NCBI RefSeq assembly: GCF_030812335.1
Contig: NZ_JAUSSN010000001.1
Coordinates: 372,001-436,000 of the forward strand
Source: Pseudarthrobacter oxydans
GTDB taxonomy: Bacteria > Actinomycetota > Actinomycetes > Actinomycetales > Micrococcaceae
Direction of reading: 5' to 3'
Length of the DNA stretch: 64,000 nucleotides
Of this stretch, positions 7,801 through 16,461 are shown piece after piece (position 1 is the stretch's first letter; the number at the start of each line of letters is the position of its first letter). The notes beneath the pieces are model-generated. The model was not told where the DNA came from. It did not search any database and was given only the letters and a program-made list of their open reading frames with translations. The translations under genes and the position numbers were made by a program.

Positions 7801-8739
7801 TCAGTTGAAAACTAGCCGTGCGGCGCCGACGATGGCCGCGGAATTTTCCAGCGTGGCGCGGAGGACAGGCACACGCACCAGCGGGTCCAAGAGCTCCCGG
7901 CGCAGGGCGGCTTTCATGGGTTTCCACCACAGCTCACCGGCATCGGCCAGCCCGCCGGAGACCACCACGATCTCGGGGTCCAGCACGTTGACGAGGCCAC
8001 CGGTCGCCTGGCCGGCGGCAGCGGCTGCCGTGCTGACGGCCCGGCAGGCCGCAGGGTCGCCGCCGCGCGCCAGCGCAAACACCTCGCGGGTGTCCGGGAC
8101 GGCGGGGGACCCGCCCAGCCGCAGGAACGCCGCGTGGATGGCCGGTCCGGAGGCCACGGCTTCCACATGGCCCGAGCCGCCGCAGGAACACGGCAGCGCC
8201 TCGCCGCCCGCGTAGGCGTACGGGGAAGCGAAGTGTCCGACGTGTCCGCCGACGAAGCGGTGGCCAAGGACTGGCCGGCCGGCCAGCACCAGGCTTCCGC
8301 CTACGCCGGTTCCGAACGCGATCAGCAGCGAGCTCGCCGTCCCGGCCGCCGCCCCGCGCCAGGCTTCGCCGAGCGCATGGGCGTGCACGTCATTCACGGC
8401 GCGGACCGCGCCGTGGGGAAGCCCCAGCCGCCGGGCCAGGCCCTCGGTCAGCGCCGTCCCGGCCCAACCCTGGATGGCGTCCGTCGCGGAAACCACCACA
8501 CCGCGCCCGGCGTCGACCACCCCGGCGGAGCCCAGCCCAACCCCGGCGACGGAGAGGCCGTCGGCCTGGGCGCGGAGCAGCATCCGGGAAACGAGCGCCG
8601 CCGTGACGTCCAGGACAGCCTCACCGCCGGAACGGTTCAGCGTCGGGATCGTCTCCGAGAACAGCAGCGCGCCGTCCTCCGAGACCACCCCGGCAGCGGT
8701 CTTGGTGCCGCCAAGGTCCACGCCAACAGCGTGCGCCAT
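7801..8739 (-). CDS. nanK: ROK family kinase, probable N-acetylmannosamine kinase
   Basis: Cytoplasmic sugar kinase of 312 residues that would phosphorylate ManNAc at C6. It has the ROK ATP-binding start VGVDLGGTKTAAGVV, the catalytic-Asp region AVNDVHAHALGEA, and the ROK signature GTGVGGSLVLAGRPVLGHRF. The zinc-binding loop reads GHVGHF...CSCGGSGHVE: the usual third Cys is a His, which could still bind zinc. The assignment to ManNAc rather than glucose rests on the position between the lyase and nanE. Confidence 0.88.
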   Translation of the reverse strand: MAHAVGVDLGGTKTAAGVVSEDGALLFSETIPTLNRSGGEAVLDVTAALVSRMLLRAQADGLSVAGVGLGSAGVVDAGRGVVVSATDAIQGWAGTALTEGLARRLGLPHGAVRAVNDVHAHALGEAWRGAAAGTASSLLIAFGTGVGGSLVLAGRPVLGHRFVGGHVGHFASPYAYAGGEALPCSCGGSGHVEAVASGPAIHAAFLRLGGSPAVPDTREVFALARGGDPAACRAVSTAAAAAGQATGGLVNVLDPEIVVVSGGLADAGELWWKPMKAALRRELLDPLVRVPVLRATLENSAAIVGAARLVFN

Positions 8740-8783
8740 GTTTCTCCTCAGTCCTGGGTCGTTGCGGGCGTGCTGGCCGAAGC

Positions 8784-9701
8784 TTAGACCAGGCCGTTGC
8801 GTTCGAGGATGACCTTGATCGCGGTGGTCTCGTCCTCGTTCAGCGCGGGCATGGGCGAGCTCATGGTGTTGGACTCGATGATGCCCATGAGCTGCAGGGC
8901 CGTCTTGAAGGCACCCAGGCCGGCCGCGCCGCCGGAGACCCGGCCGTTGGGGGTGTAGACGATCTCGAACAGGTCGGCAATGCGGTCCTGTTCGGCAGCT
9001 GCTTTGGCCCAGTCGCCGGCTGCTGCGGCGTCCATGAGGTTCCGGTAGCCGCGGGGGTCCACGTTGCCCAGACCCGGGACGACACCCTGCGCCCCGCCGA
9101 GGAGGGCCCCGTCGACGACGACCTCGTGACCGGTGAAGATGTCGAAGTTGGGGATCTCCCGGGCGGCCAGCAGGAGCTGGCGGAAAGCGACGTCGTCGCC
9201 GGAGGAGTCCTTGACGCCGGCGATCACACCGTCCCGGCCGAGCCGGACCAGCAGGTCGGTGGGCAGCTTGAAGTGAGTCCGGACGGGGACGTCGTAGGCG
9301 AAAATCGGTGTGCTGACGGCGTCGTGGATGGCGCGGAAGTGGGTTTCCGTCTCCTCCGCGTTGCCGATCGCGTAATACATCGAGGTCACCACAATCGCGT
9401 CGGCGCCGAGGTCGATGACCTTGCGGGCCTCCTCGATGACGCGGTTCGTGGTCTGTTCGTTGGCTCCTACGATCAGCGGAACGCTGCCGGAGTTGGTGGC
9501 GGCGATGGTGCTGACGACGAGCTCGCGCTCGGCGTTCGTCAGGTAGGGAACCTCGCCGGAGGACCCGAGGACGAAGAGGCCGGACACGCCGCCGTCGAGG
9601 AGGTGCCGGGTGAGGTTCTGCAGCGAGCCGGTGTCGATGCTGCCGTCGGCGTGGCGGGGGGTGACGACCGGGGGAATGACGCCTTGGAATTGGGTAGACA
9701 A
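8784..9701 (-). CDS. nanA: DapA-superfamily aldolase, probable N-acetylneuraminate lyase
   Basis: TIM-barrel class I aldolase of 305 residues expected to split N-acetylneuraminate into ManNAc and pyruvate. It shows GSSGEVPYL (substrate carboxylate loop), FAYDVPVRT with the catalytic Tyr, and GVIAGVKDSSGDD with the Schiff-base Lys. The TTG at 9701 was chosen as start because GGAG lies exactly six bases upstream and the protein then begins MSTQFQGVIPPVVTP, as in relatives; an in-frame TTG at 9737 has no such site. By sequence alone it could be another DapA-like lyase. Neighbouring nanK, nanE and sialidase make the sialic acid role likely. Confidence 0.82.
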   Translation of the reverse strand: MSTQFQGVIPPVVTPRHADGSIDTGSLQNLTRHLLDGGVSGLFVLGSSGEVPYLTNAERELVVSTIAATNSGSVPLIVGANEQTTNRVIEEARKVIDLGADAIVVTSMYYAIGNAEETETHFRAIHDAVSTPIFAYDVPVRTHFKLPTDLLVRLGRDGVIAGVKDSSGDDVAFRQLLLAAREIPNFDIFTGHEVVVDGALLGGAQGVVPGLGNVDPRGYRNLMDAAAAGDWAKAAAEQDRIADLFEIVYTPNGRVSGGAAGLGAFKTALQLMGIIESNTMSSPMPALNEDETTAIKVILERNGLV

Positions 9702-9746
9702 AGGTAGCTCCAATGATGGTTCGGTGGACTGGGACAAGATGGGGAA

Positions 9747-10553
9747 TCAGGGGTGCAACAGGCTGGGCGCGGCGCCAAGCAGCTTCTTGGTGTAGTCGTT
9801 GCTGGGATGGTCGAAGACCTGCGCGGCCGGTCCCTCTTCGACAATTTCGCCGAAGTACATGACGCAGATCCGGTCCGAGACATAGCGGACCGTCTGGATA
9901 TCGTGCGAGATGAAGACCATGCCGAGGTTTAGCTGGGTCTTCAGGTCCGAGAGCAGGTTCAGCACCTGGGCCCGCACCGAGACGTCCAGCGCCGAGGTCG
10001 GCTCATCCGCGACAATGATGTCCGGGTCCAGGGCCAGGGCGCGGGCAATGGCAACGCGCTGGCGCTGGCCGCCGGAGACCTGCGACGGCGTCACCTCGGC
10101 GGCGGAGTAGGGCAGCCCGACGAGCGCGAGCAGGTCCTTGACCTTCGCGGCCCGCGTCGCCGCGGTGCCGATCCCGTGGATCTTGAGCGGGTCGGTGAGG
10201 ATGTCCTGGATGGTCATGCGGGGGTTGAGCGCCGTGGAGGGGTCCTGGAAGACCACCGAGACCGTGCGGCCAAATTCCTTGCGCAGGGCGGCGTTCCGCT
10301 TGATGGCGGGCTTCCCGTGGAACAACACCTCACCTGACGTGGGGGTCTGCAGCCCCACCAGCACGGAGGCCAGGGTGGATTTGCCGCAGCCGGATTCGCC
10401 GACGATCCCCACGGTCTCGCCCCGGCTGATGGTGAAGTCCACCCCGTTGACGGCCTTGACGATGTTGGGCCGGAACAGGCCGCCGGTGCGGGCCCGGTGG
10501 TGGACCTTGACGTTTTTCAGTTCAATCACGGGCTTGCCGGTTGATGTGCTCAC
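9747..10553 (-). CDS. ABC transporter ATPase, Opp/Dpp F type
   Basis: Cytoplasmic ATP-hydrolysing subunit of 268 residues. Walker A is GESGCGKST, the ABC signature is VSGGQRQRVAIARAL, and Walker B is DIIVADEPTSALD followed by the H-loop FISHD. The C-terminal DYTKKLLGAAPSLLHP is the family tail that in OppF/DppF follows the nucleotide domain. Its start overlaps the stop of the upstream permease-ATPase fusion by four bases (ATGA), so the two are translationally coupled. With the fusion, the separate permease and the binding lipoprotein it forms a complete importer, probably for sialic acid or sialylated molecules, like SatABCD in Haemophilus or SiaEFGI in Corynebacterium. Confidence 0.9.
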   Translation of the reverse strand: MSTSTGKPVIELKNVKVHHRARTGGLFRPNIVKAVNGVDFTISRGETVGIVGESGCGKSTLASVLVGLQTPTSGEVLFHGKPAIKRNAALRKEFGRTVSVVFQDPSTALNPRMTIQDILTDPLKIHGIGTAATRAAKVKDLLALVGLPYSAAEVTPSQVSGGQRQRVAIARALALDPDIIVADEPTSALDVSVRAQVLNLLSDLKTQLNLGMVFISHDIQTVRYVSDRICVMYFGEIVEEGPAAQVFDHPSNDYTKKLLGAAPSLLHP

Positions 10554-12652
10554 TTGGCATCCTCCTTGAGGTGGCTGGCCCAGTAGTGGTCGCTGGCTTC
10601 GCCACCAGCGGATTCCACAGCCGTCAGGACGAGCCGCTGGTCCGGGTCGGCGTCGGGCCGCAGCGAACGGGGGGCGAACCTGTCGCCGGCGGCGAACTCC
10701 CGGGGTGAGGGCACGGTGCCGGGGATCTGGTGCAGCCGGGCGGCGTCGGCCTCAATGGAAAGCACGGCGCCAAGCAGGCCACGGGTGTATTCGTGCTGGC
10801 GGTTCTGCAGCAATGCGGATGCCTGCGCGGACTCCACAACCTGCCCGGCATACATCACGGTGATGCGGTGCGCGAGCGACGCCACCAGGGCGAGGTCGTG
10901 GCTGACGAACACCATGGCGAAGCCCAGCTGTTCGCGCAGCTCGTTGAGTAGCTGCACCACCTGGTGCTGGACGGTCACGTCCAGTGCGGTGGTGGGCTCG
11001 TCCGCGACCACGATACGGGGGGAGCGGGAGAGCGCCATCGCGATCAGGACACGCTGCCGCTGGCCGCCGGAGAGCTCATGCGGGTAGCTGGCAAGGGTGC
11101 GGACGGGGTCGAGTTTGACCATTTCCAAAAGTTCGGCCGGGGTCTTGCGGCCGCCGCGGCGGGTGAGCTGCGTCAGCTGGTCCTTGATCTTCATCGAGGG
11201 ATTGAGCGAGCTCAGCGCGTCCTGGTACACCATGGCGATCTGCTGGCCCCGGAGGCCTTCGTAGGCCTTGGCGCTGCTGTTGCCGGTTGCGGGGTCAAGC
11301 AGCTCCTTGCCGTCGAAGGTGATCGAGCCGGAGATCTTGGCGGTCTTGGGCAGCAGACCCATGATGGCCAGCGAGGTGATGGACTTGCCGCAGCCGGATT
11401 CGCCGACGAGCCCCATGGTTTCACCCTCGCGGACGCTGAAGGAGACGTTGTCCACGATGGCGGTGTCGCCGAAGCGGCCGGGGAAGTGGATGGAAAGGTT
11501 TGTGACCTCAAGGACCGTGCGGGCGGTATCCGGGACCTGGGGGAGGCGGTCCGTCCGGCCGGCCTCGACGGCGGTCAGCAGCTTCAGCTCCCGGTCCAGC
11601 AGGGCGTGCGGGTTGACCGTCGAGGCGTCCCTGACCTGCGGAAATCCGGCTTCGGGAACGGCATCGCCGGCGGCGCCGCGGACGCCGTCGAGCTCACGCT
11701 GCTCCACCACGGAGCCCTGGGCCACCGACGTGCCGATCTCGGCGTCCACGGCGACGGCGGCGGGGGAGGACCCGTCGTCGTCCTTCACGACAGGGGCCCG
11801 GCGGAGCTTCGGATTCACCATGGCATCGGTGAGGCCCTCGGCCAGGATGTTCAAGGCGAGCACCGTGAGCAGGATGGTGAGGCCGGCGAACGTGGTGGCC
11901 CACCAGCCGCCGGAGAGGACGAGGTTGCGGCCGTAGGAGATCACATTGCCCCAGGACGGTGCGGGGTCCTGGACTCCGGCGCCGAGGAAGGAGAGCGAGG
12001 CCTCCAGGATGATCGCGTCCGCGACCATCACGGTGGCGAAGACCAGGACCGGGGCCGCGGTGTTGCGGACGATGTGCTTGAGCAGGAGGTAGAAGCGACC
12101 GGCCCCGATCACCCGGGCGGCACGGACATAGTCTTCCCCGTATTGGGAGAGCACGTTGGCGCGCACCACCCGGGCGAGCTGGGGCGTGTAGATCACCGCG
12201 ATGGCCACGATGATGGTGGGCACCGTGTTGCCGAACGCGGCCAGAAGCACTGCGGCCAGGGCGATGCCCGGGAACGCCATGAGGATGTCCATGAGCCGCA
12301 TGATTAGTTCGTTGACGGGTTTGCTGGAGGTCGCGGCGAGAGAGCCGAGCAGCGCACCGGCGGCGACCGCCAGCGAGACCGCGCCCAGGCCGATCATCAG
12401 CGAGGACTGGGCGCCGTAGAGCAGGCGCGAGAAGATGTCCCGGCCCAGGCGGTCAGTGCCGAAGAGGTGCTCGCCGCCGGGCGCCGTCGCCGGAATGAAG
12501 GACTCCAGGGGGTCGTGCGGGGCAATGAGGGGCGCAAAGATGGCGGAAAGGGTGATGGCCACCAGGAAGACGAGGGCGAGCCGGGAGGTCCAGGGGAGGG
12601 CCTTGAACCGGACTCCGGGGGCGCTGAGGCGCTCAGCGAGTTTGCTGCGCAT
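10550..12652 (-). CDS. Fused ABC permease-ATPase (DppC-DppD type)
   Basis: A 700-residue protein joining two subunits normally encoded separately. Residues about 1-285 are a DppC-like permease, with helices from about 20 onward, HLFGTDRLGRD near 65, and the EAA-type cytoplasmic loop around EDYVRAARVIGAG. Residues about 286-372 form a polar linker. From about 373 comes a DppD-like ATPase with GESGCGKSITSLAIMG (Walker A), LSGGQRQRVLIAMAL (signature) and VVADEPTTALD (Walker B), plus the oligopeptide-type C-terminal domain. Its start lies 3 bp after the permease stop. The fusion fixes permease and ATPase in 1:1 ratio and is known in some actinobacterial sialic acid and peptide importers. Confidence 0.92.
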   Translation of the reverse strand: MRSKLAERLSAPGVRFKALPWTSRLALVFLVAITLSAIFAPLIAPHDPLESFIPATAPGGEHLFGTDRLGRDIFSRLLYGAQSSLMIGLGAVSLAVAAGALLGSLAATSSKPVNELIMRLMDILMAFPGIALAAVLLAAFGNTVPTIIVAIAVIYTPQLARVVRANVLSQYGEDYVRAARVIGAGRFYLLLKHIVRNTAAPVLVFATVMVADAIILEASLSFLGAGVQDPAPSWGNVISYGRNLVLSGGWWATTFAGLTILLTVLALNILAEGLTDAMVNPKLRRAPVVKDDDGSSPAAVAVDAEIGTSVAQGSVVEQRELDGVRGAAGDAVPEAGFPQVRDASTVNPHALLDRELKLLTAVEAGRTDRLPQVPDTARTVLEVTNLSIHFPGRFGDTAIVDNVSFSVREGETMGLVGESGCGKSITSLAIMGLLPKTAKISGSITFDGKELLDPATGNSSAKAYEGLRGQQIAMVYQDALSSLNPSMKIKDQLTQLTRRGGRKTPAELLEMVKLDPVRTLASYPHELSGGQRQRVLIAMALSRSPRIVVADEPTTALDVTVQHQVVQLLNELREQLGFAMVFVSHDLALVASLAHRITVMYAGQVVESAQASALLQNRQHEYTRGLLGAVLSIEADAARLHQIPGTVPSPREFAAGDRFAPRSLRPDADPDQRLVLTAVESAGGEASDHYWASHLKEDAK

Positions 12653-12655
12653 GGG

Positions 12656-13612
12656 TCAGACCGTCCTGATTCGGGGGTTGATGAGCAGGTACAGAAGGTC
12701 GACGGCGATGTTCACGAGCACGAAGGTGACCGAGATGGTCAGGACCACGCCCTGCACCAGGTTTACGTCGAGGTTGGTGATGCCGTTGAGGATCAGCTGG
12801 CCCATCCCGGGCAGGGCAAAGATCATTTCAATCACGACGGCGCCGCCGAGCAGGTAGCCGATCCGCAGTCCCAGCACGGTCACCGGGGTGACCAGGGCGT
12901 TCCGGAGGACGTTTTTGGACACGACCTCCCGGTAGGGGACCCCGTTGCCGATTGCTGTCCGGACGTAGTCGCGATCCAGTTCCTCGACCATCGAGGTGCG
13001 GACCACCCGAATGAGGGAGGCGGAGACCGGGATGGCGAGGGCCAGGGCCGGGAGCGTCATCGAGTTCAGCCAGCCGCCGAAACCGGATTCGGGCGCCGCG
13101 ATGCCGCCCGACGGGAAGGAGGGGTTGGCGCCGAGGGCGAACCACTGGATCAGCAGGATGCCCAGCCAGAAGGACGGTGTTGCTACGGCTGCGATGGAGA
13201 AGACCCGGACCATTTGGTCCGGCCACTTGTCCCGGTACAGTGCGCCGATGATACCGAATGGAAGCGACAGCATGACCGCGATCAGCACCCCGAGGAAGGT
13301 GAGCTGGAGGGTCAGCGGAAACGCGGTGGCGATCATGTCGGCCACCGATTTCGCCGGGGGTGTGGTGACTCCCAGGTCGAACTGGAGCAGCTTTGCCAGG
13401 AACCGGAAGTACTGCAGCACCAGTGGGTCGTTGAGGCCGTTGTTCTGCCGGTATTGTTCCTTGGCTTCCTCACTGGCGCCGTCGCCAAGTGCGCTGCTCG
13501 CCTGGTCGCCGGGGGCGGCCTGGAGGACGAGGAATACCAGCAGGGTAATGCCCAGGATCATCAGGGGCAGCGCAGCAAGTCTGCGGCCCAGCAGACGCAA
13601 TATCGTGACCAA
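12656..13612 (-). CDS. ABC transporter permease, DppB type
   Basis: Inner-membrane permease subunit of 318 residues with about six transmembrane helices. The first helix is LAALPLMILGITLLVFLVLQ, a typical DppB/OppB N-terminus. The C-terminal half carries VRTSMVEELDRDYVRTAIGNG, the EAA loop that contacts the ATPase, and ends with NIAVDLLYLLINPRIR, as in DppB. It lies between the binding lipoprotein gene (113 bp upstream) and the fusion gene (3 bp downstream), completing the transporter. Confidence 0.91.
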   Translation of the reverse strand: MVTILRLLGRRLAALPLMILGITLLVFLVLQAAPGDQASSALGDGASEEAKEQYRQNNGLNDPLVLQYFRFLAKLLQFDLGVTTPPAKSVADMIATAFPLTLQLTFLGVLIAVMLSLPFGIIGALYRDKWPDQMVRVFSIAAVATPSFWLGILLIQWFALGANPSFPSGGIAAPESGFGGWLNSMTLPALALAIPVSASLIRVVRTSMVEELDRDYVRTAIGNGVPYREVVSKNVLRNALVTPVTVLGLRIGYLLGGAVVIEMIFALPGMGQLILNGITNLDVNLVQGVVLTISVTFVLVNIAVDLLYLLINPRIRTV

Positions 13613-13725
13613 AGTTGTCTCCGGAATTCGTGGAAGTGTGTCCCGGCCTCAGCCGGCGCGGGTGGCAGGTGCTGCGGTCCGGGCGGAAGGGGGGACCAGC
13701 CCGGACCGCAGTGTTTCGGCCTGGA

Positions 13726-15369
13726 TCAGGCGGTGCGGCCGACGCCGATGAAGCCGACTCCGGTGGTTGGCAGCGGCTTGAAGCCACTGAGCTTCTTGGC
13801 ATCCCAGGCGCTGGGAAGCTGGCGGTGGAAGATCGGGTACAACGGGAGCTCCTCGGACACCAGATCCACGATGTCGCCGGTCAGTTTCTTCGCCTCGGCC
13901 TTGCTGGACTGGCCGGCTTTCGCCATGAGGTCCACCAGAGTGGCCCTTTCCGGAGTGGAGGCCCAGTATGCCCGGCCCTTCATCCAGGTGTCGCCGGCGT
14001 AGAACCAGCTCAGCAGCAGGTCGGCGTCGTTTCCGAAGACGGAGGGATCGCCCGGGGCGGCGACGACGGAGTAGTCTCCCTTGCCCACGCGGTCCGTGTA
14101 CAGCGCGCCGGACTGGAGGTTCTTCAGGGTGACCTTGACGCCGGGGATCTTGTTCCAGGATTCCAGCATCAGCGGGGCCACATCCTTGACCCAGGCCGTG
14201 TCCGTGGTGAGCAGCTCGAACTCGAGGTTCGTGACACCGGCCTGCTTCAGCAGTTCCTCGGCCTTCTTGGGGTCAAAGCCGTAAACGTTCTTGGCCTTGA
14301 CGTAGTCCGGGTGCCCCTCCTGGAAGTAGGAGCTGGCAGCCTTGGCGTTCCCGAACAGCGCCTTCTTGATGATGGAGTCCTTGTCCAGGCCATAGTGCAG
14401 GGCCTGGCGGACCAGCTTGTTGTCGAACGGGGCCTGGGCGCAATTGAACATCAGGAAGAGCAGTCCGAAGGACTGGACGGATTCCACGGTTGCCTTCGAT
14501 TTCAGTCCCTCGATGTCGAGGTAGGGAACATCCTCGATCGCCTGCACGCGGCCGGACTGAATCGCCGTGACACGGGCGGCTGCGTCCGAGAGCAGGAGCC
14601 AGTTCATGCCCTTGGCCAGTGCGGGCATAGGGCCGTTGTAGTCCGGGTTTGCCTCGAACACGATCTTGTCGTCCTTGACCGCGGACACCAGCTTGTACGG
14701 GCCCGTGCCGACCGGCTGGGCGTCGAATGCCTTGAGCTGGTCTGAGCCGAGCGGGAAGTTCGCCACGGCCTTGGGGACGATCTTGACGACGGAGATGCGC
14801 GGGGCGAAGCCGGGGAAGGCGTACTTCAGCGTGAACTCGACGGTCTTCGCGTCGACGGCCTTGACGTCCTGGATGAACGGGATGAACTGGGAGAACAGCG
14901 ACTTGTTCGCCGGGTCCATGACCCGGGTGAAGGAGAAGACCACGTCCTCGGCGGTGACCGGGGAACCGTTGTGGAACTTGGCGCCGTCGCGGAGTGTCAC
15001 CTGGTAGGTGGTGTCGTTGATCTGCTTGGGATCGGCCGCGGCGAGGGCGTTATACGGCTCGCGGGTGGCGGGATGCAGTTCCACCAGGCCCTCGTAGACG
15101 TGCAGGTTGGCGGCCAGCGGCGTGGCGCCGGAGGACGACAGCGGGTCGAACCCGGTCGACAGTGCGTAGGAGATGCCCACTTCGATGATGAGGTCTTTGT
15201 TGATCGGTGCGGTGTTGGCGGCAGCTCCCGCCGTCGTGGTGGCCGCTCCGCCGCAGGCGGCGAGGGAGGTGGTGAAAGCCGCGGCCACGCCCAGCGCGCC
15301 CGACAGCTTGAGGAAGCTCCGGCGGCTGGCGTCGTTGACCAGCGGCAAGTTCGTTGATGTCCTGCTCAT
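13726..15369 (-). CDS. ABC transporter substrate-binding lipoprotein, family 5 (SBP_bac_5)
   Basis: Surface-anchored binding protein of 547 residues. The signal region carries twin arginines ([10 protein letters not shown]), a hydrophobic stretch and the lipobox SLAAC with Cys39, so Tat export followed by lipid attachment is plausible. The mature part has the family 5 pattern: [29 protein letters not shown] and [15 protein letters not shown]. The ATG at 15369 has GAGG upstream; an earlier in-frame ATG at 15447 would put extra residues before the signal and cover the promoter. Family 5 proteins bind peptides and also sialic acid (SatA). Here the linked nan/nag genes point to sialic acid or a sialylated oligosaccharide. 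Confidence 0.88.
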   Translation of the reverse strand: MSRTSTNLPLVNDASRRSFLKLSGALGVAAAFTTSLAACGGAATTTAGAAANTAPINKDLIIEVGISYALSTGFDPLSSSGATPLAANLHVYEGLVELHPATREPYNALAAADPKQINDTTYQVTLRDGAKFHNGSPVTAEDVVFSFTRVMDPANKSLFSQFIPFIQDVKAVDAKTVEFTLKYAFPGFAPRISVVKIVPKAVANFPLGSDQLKAFDAQPVGTGPYKLVSAVKDDKIVFEANPDYNGPMPALAKGMNWLLLSDAAARVTAIQSGRVQAIEDVPYLDIEGLKSKATVESVQSFGLLFLMFNCAQAPFDNKLVRQALHYGLDKDSIIKKALFGNAKAASSYFQEGHPDYVKAKNVYGFDPKKAEELLKQAGVTNLEFELLTTDTAWVKDVAPLMLESWNKIPGVKVTLKNLQSGALYTDRVGKGDYSVVAAPGDPSVFGNDADLLLSWFYAGDTWMKGRAYWASTPERATLVDLMAKAGQSSKAEAKKLTGDIVDLVSEELPLYPIFHRQLPSAWDAKKLSGFKPLPTTGVGFIGVGRTA

Positions 15370-15396
15370 AATTTGCCTCACCATTCGAGTATATTT

Positions 15397-15417
15397 ATCG
15401 GATGTAGGACGTCCGAT
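15397..15417. promoter_or_regulatory. Operator palindrome and promoter of the transporter-nan operon
   Basis: ATCGGA-N9-TCCGAT is a perfect six-base inverted repeat located 28 bp upstream of the lipoprotein start, in the divergent gap shared with the DUF4862 gene. On the minus strand a TATACT -10-like box follows it directly, so a bound protein would block RNA polymerase. This suits repression by the GntR-type regulator at 4186, but no assay or second matching site near that gene supports it. Confidence 0.45.
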
Positions 15418-15532
15418 GCTTGTAGTGAAAACTGTAAGGGGCATCACACGGGCCCGTCAAGCGGATGAAGTGCTGCACGCCGGCGGTCCCACAACTCGAC
15501 GTCCGCAGCGGTTCAGGTCGAAGGAGCGAAAA

Positions 15533-16435
15533 ATGTCATTGATCGTCGGCGCCTATCCGGCCCAGCCCGAGGGGCCTCCTCAGAGGCAGTTCTTTGAGGA
15601 GCTGTCAGCTGTCCCGGCCATCCGCGGCCTTGAGCTTCCCTACCGCGCGTGGGGAGGGGAACCGTGGCCCGCCGGGGCAAACGCCGGGTGGTCAGCCGTG
15701 GTCACGGCAATCCCAGGAACCATGCAACGGGTCGGCGGGGACGCACGGTTCGGTCTCGCGTCCATGGACCGGGAAGGTCGTCGGGCCGCTGTTGACTTCA
15801 CGGCGGGCATCCTGAGCTATGTCGCGGGTCTTCGGGATCACGGGCACCGCGTGGAGGCGGTCGCGCTGCACTCCGCACCGTCCGGGCACGGCTCCCCAGC
15901 GGCCTTCACGGAGTCGCTCGGGGAAATCCTTGGATGGGACTGGCAGGACACTTCCGTGGTGGTCGAACACTGCGACACTCCGCGTGCCGGGCTGGTGCCC
16001 GAAAAGGGCTTTCTCGCATTCCGTGACGAGGTCGATGTCGTCCGGGCGTTCCGGGAGCAGGGCCGGGACATCGGCATGCTCGTGAACTGGGCCCGGTCCG
16101 TCATCGAGACCGGTGAGAGCCGCACGGCCGCAGACCACGTGGCCGGGGCGCGCGAGGCCGGCGTCCTCGGGGGGCTGATGTTCTCGGGCTGTTCGGCCGA
16201 AGCCACCGAGTTTGGTTACCCGTGGATCGATGCCCACCTGCCCGCCGTCGAGGTCGAGGGGGCCCCGGCCAGCTCCCTGCTCAACGCCCGCGAGATCGCC
16301 CGATGTCTGGGCGAAGCCGGCGAACCGCCGATCATCGGTCTCAAGATCGGCTTGCCGAGGGCGGCGGTATCAGCCTTCGAGCGGGCGGCGCGCGTGCGGC
16401 AAATGTGCGCGCTCGTGATGGCTAACGCCGGGTGA
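15533..16435 (+). CDS. DUF4862 family protein (uncharacterised, sialic-acid linked)
   Basis: A 300-residue cytoplasmic protein without signal or membrane segments. It starts MSLIVGAYPAQPEGPPQRQF after AAGGAGCGAAAA, a good ribosome site. Segments such as VVEHCDTPRAG, MLVNWARSVIETG and GGLMFSGCSAEATEFGYPW suggest a TIM-barrel-like sugar isomerase or epimerase fold; this is impression only. The family is known for proteins encoded among amino sugar and sialic acid genes and has no settled function. The gene is divergent from the transporter-nan operon and convergent with the sialidase. A mutarotase-like or sialic-acid-derivative isomerising role would fit. Confidence 0.75.
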   Translation: MSLIVGAYPAQPEGPPQRQFFEELSAVPAIRGLELPYRAWGGEPWPAGANAGWSAVVTAIPGTMQRVGGDARFGLASMDREGRRAAVDFTAGILSYVAGLRDHGHRVEAVALHSAPSGHGSPAAFTESLGEILGWDWQDTSVVVEHCDTPRAGLVPEKGFLAFRDEVDVVRAFREQGRDIGMLVNWARSVIETGESRTAADHVAGAREAGVLGGLMFSGCSAEATEFGYPWIDAHLPAVEVEGAPASSLLNAREIARCLGEAGEPPIIGLKIGLPRAAVSAFERAARVRQMCALVMANAG

Positions 16436-16461
16436 AAGGCGGATCCCAGCCCAAAGTGGCG

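Noticed and set aside
8784..9737. Dihydrodipicolinate synthase (dapA) for the aldolase gene
   Set aside because: The residues fit the superfamily, but the operon with nanK, nanE and nagA makes lysine biosynthesis unlikely. The 9737 start was also rejected in favour of the TTG at 9701 with a spaced GGAG.
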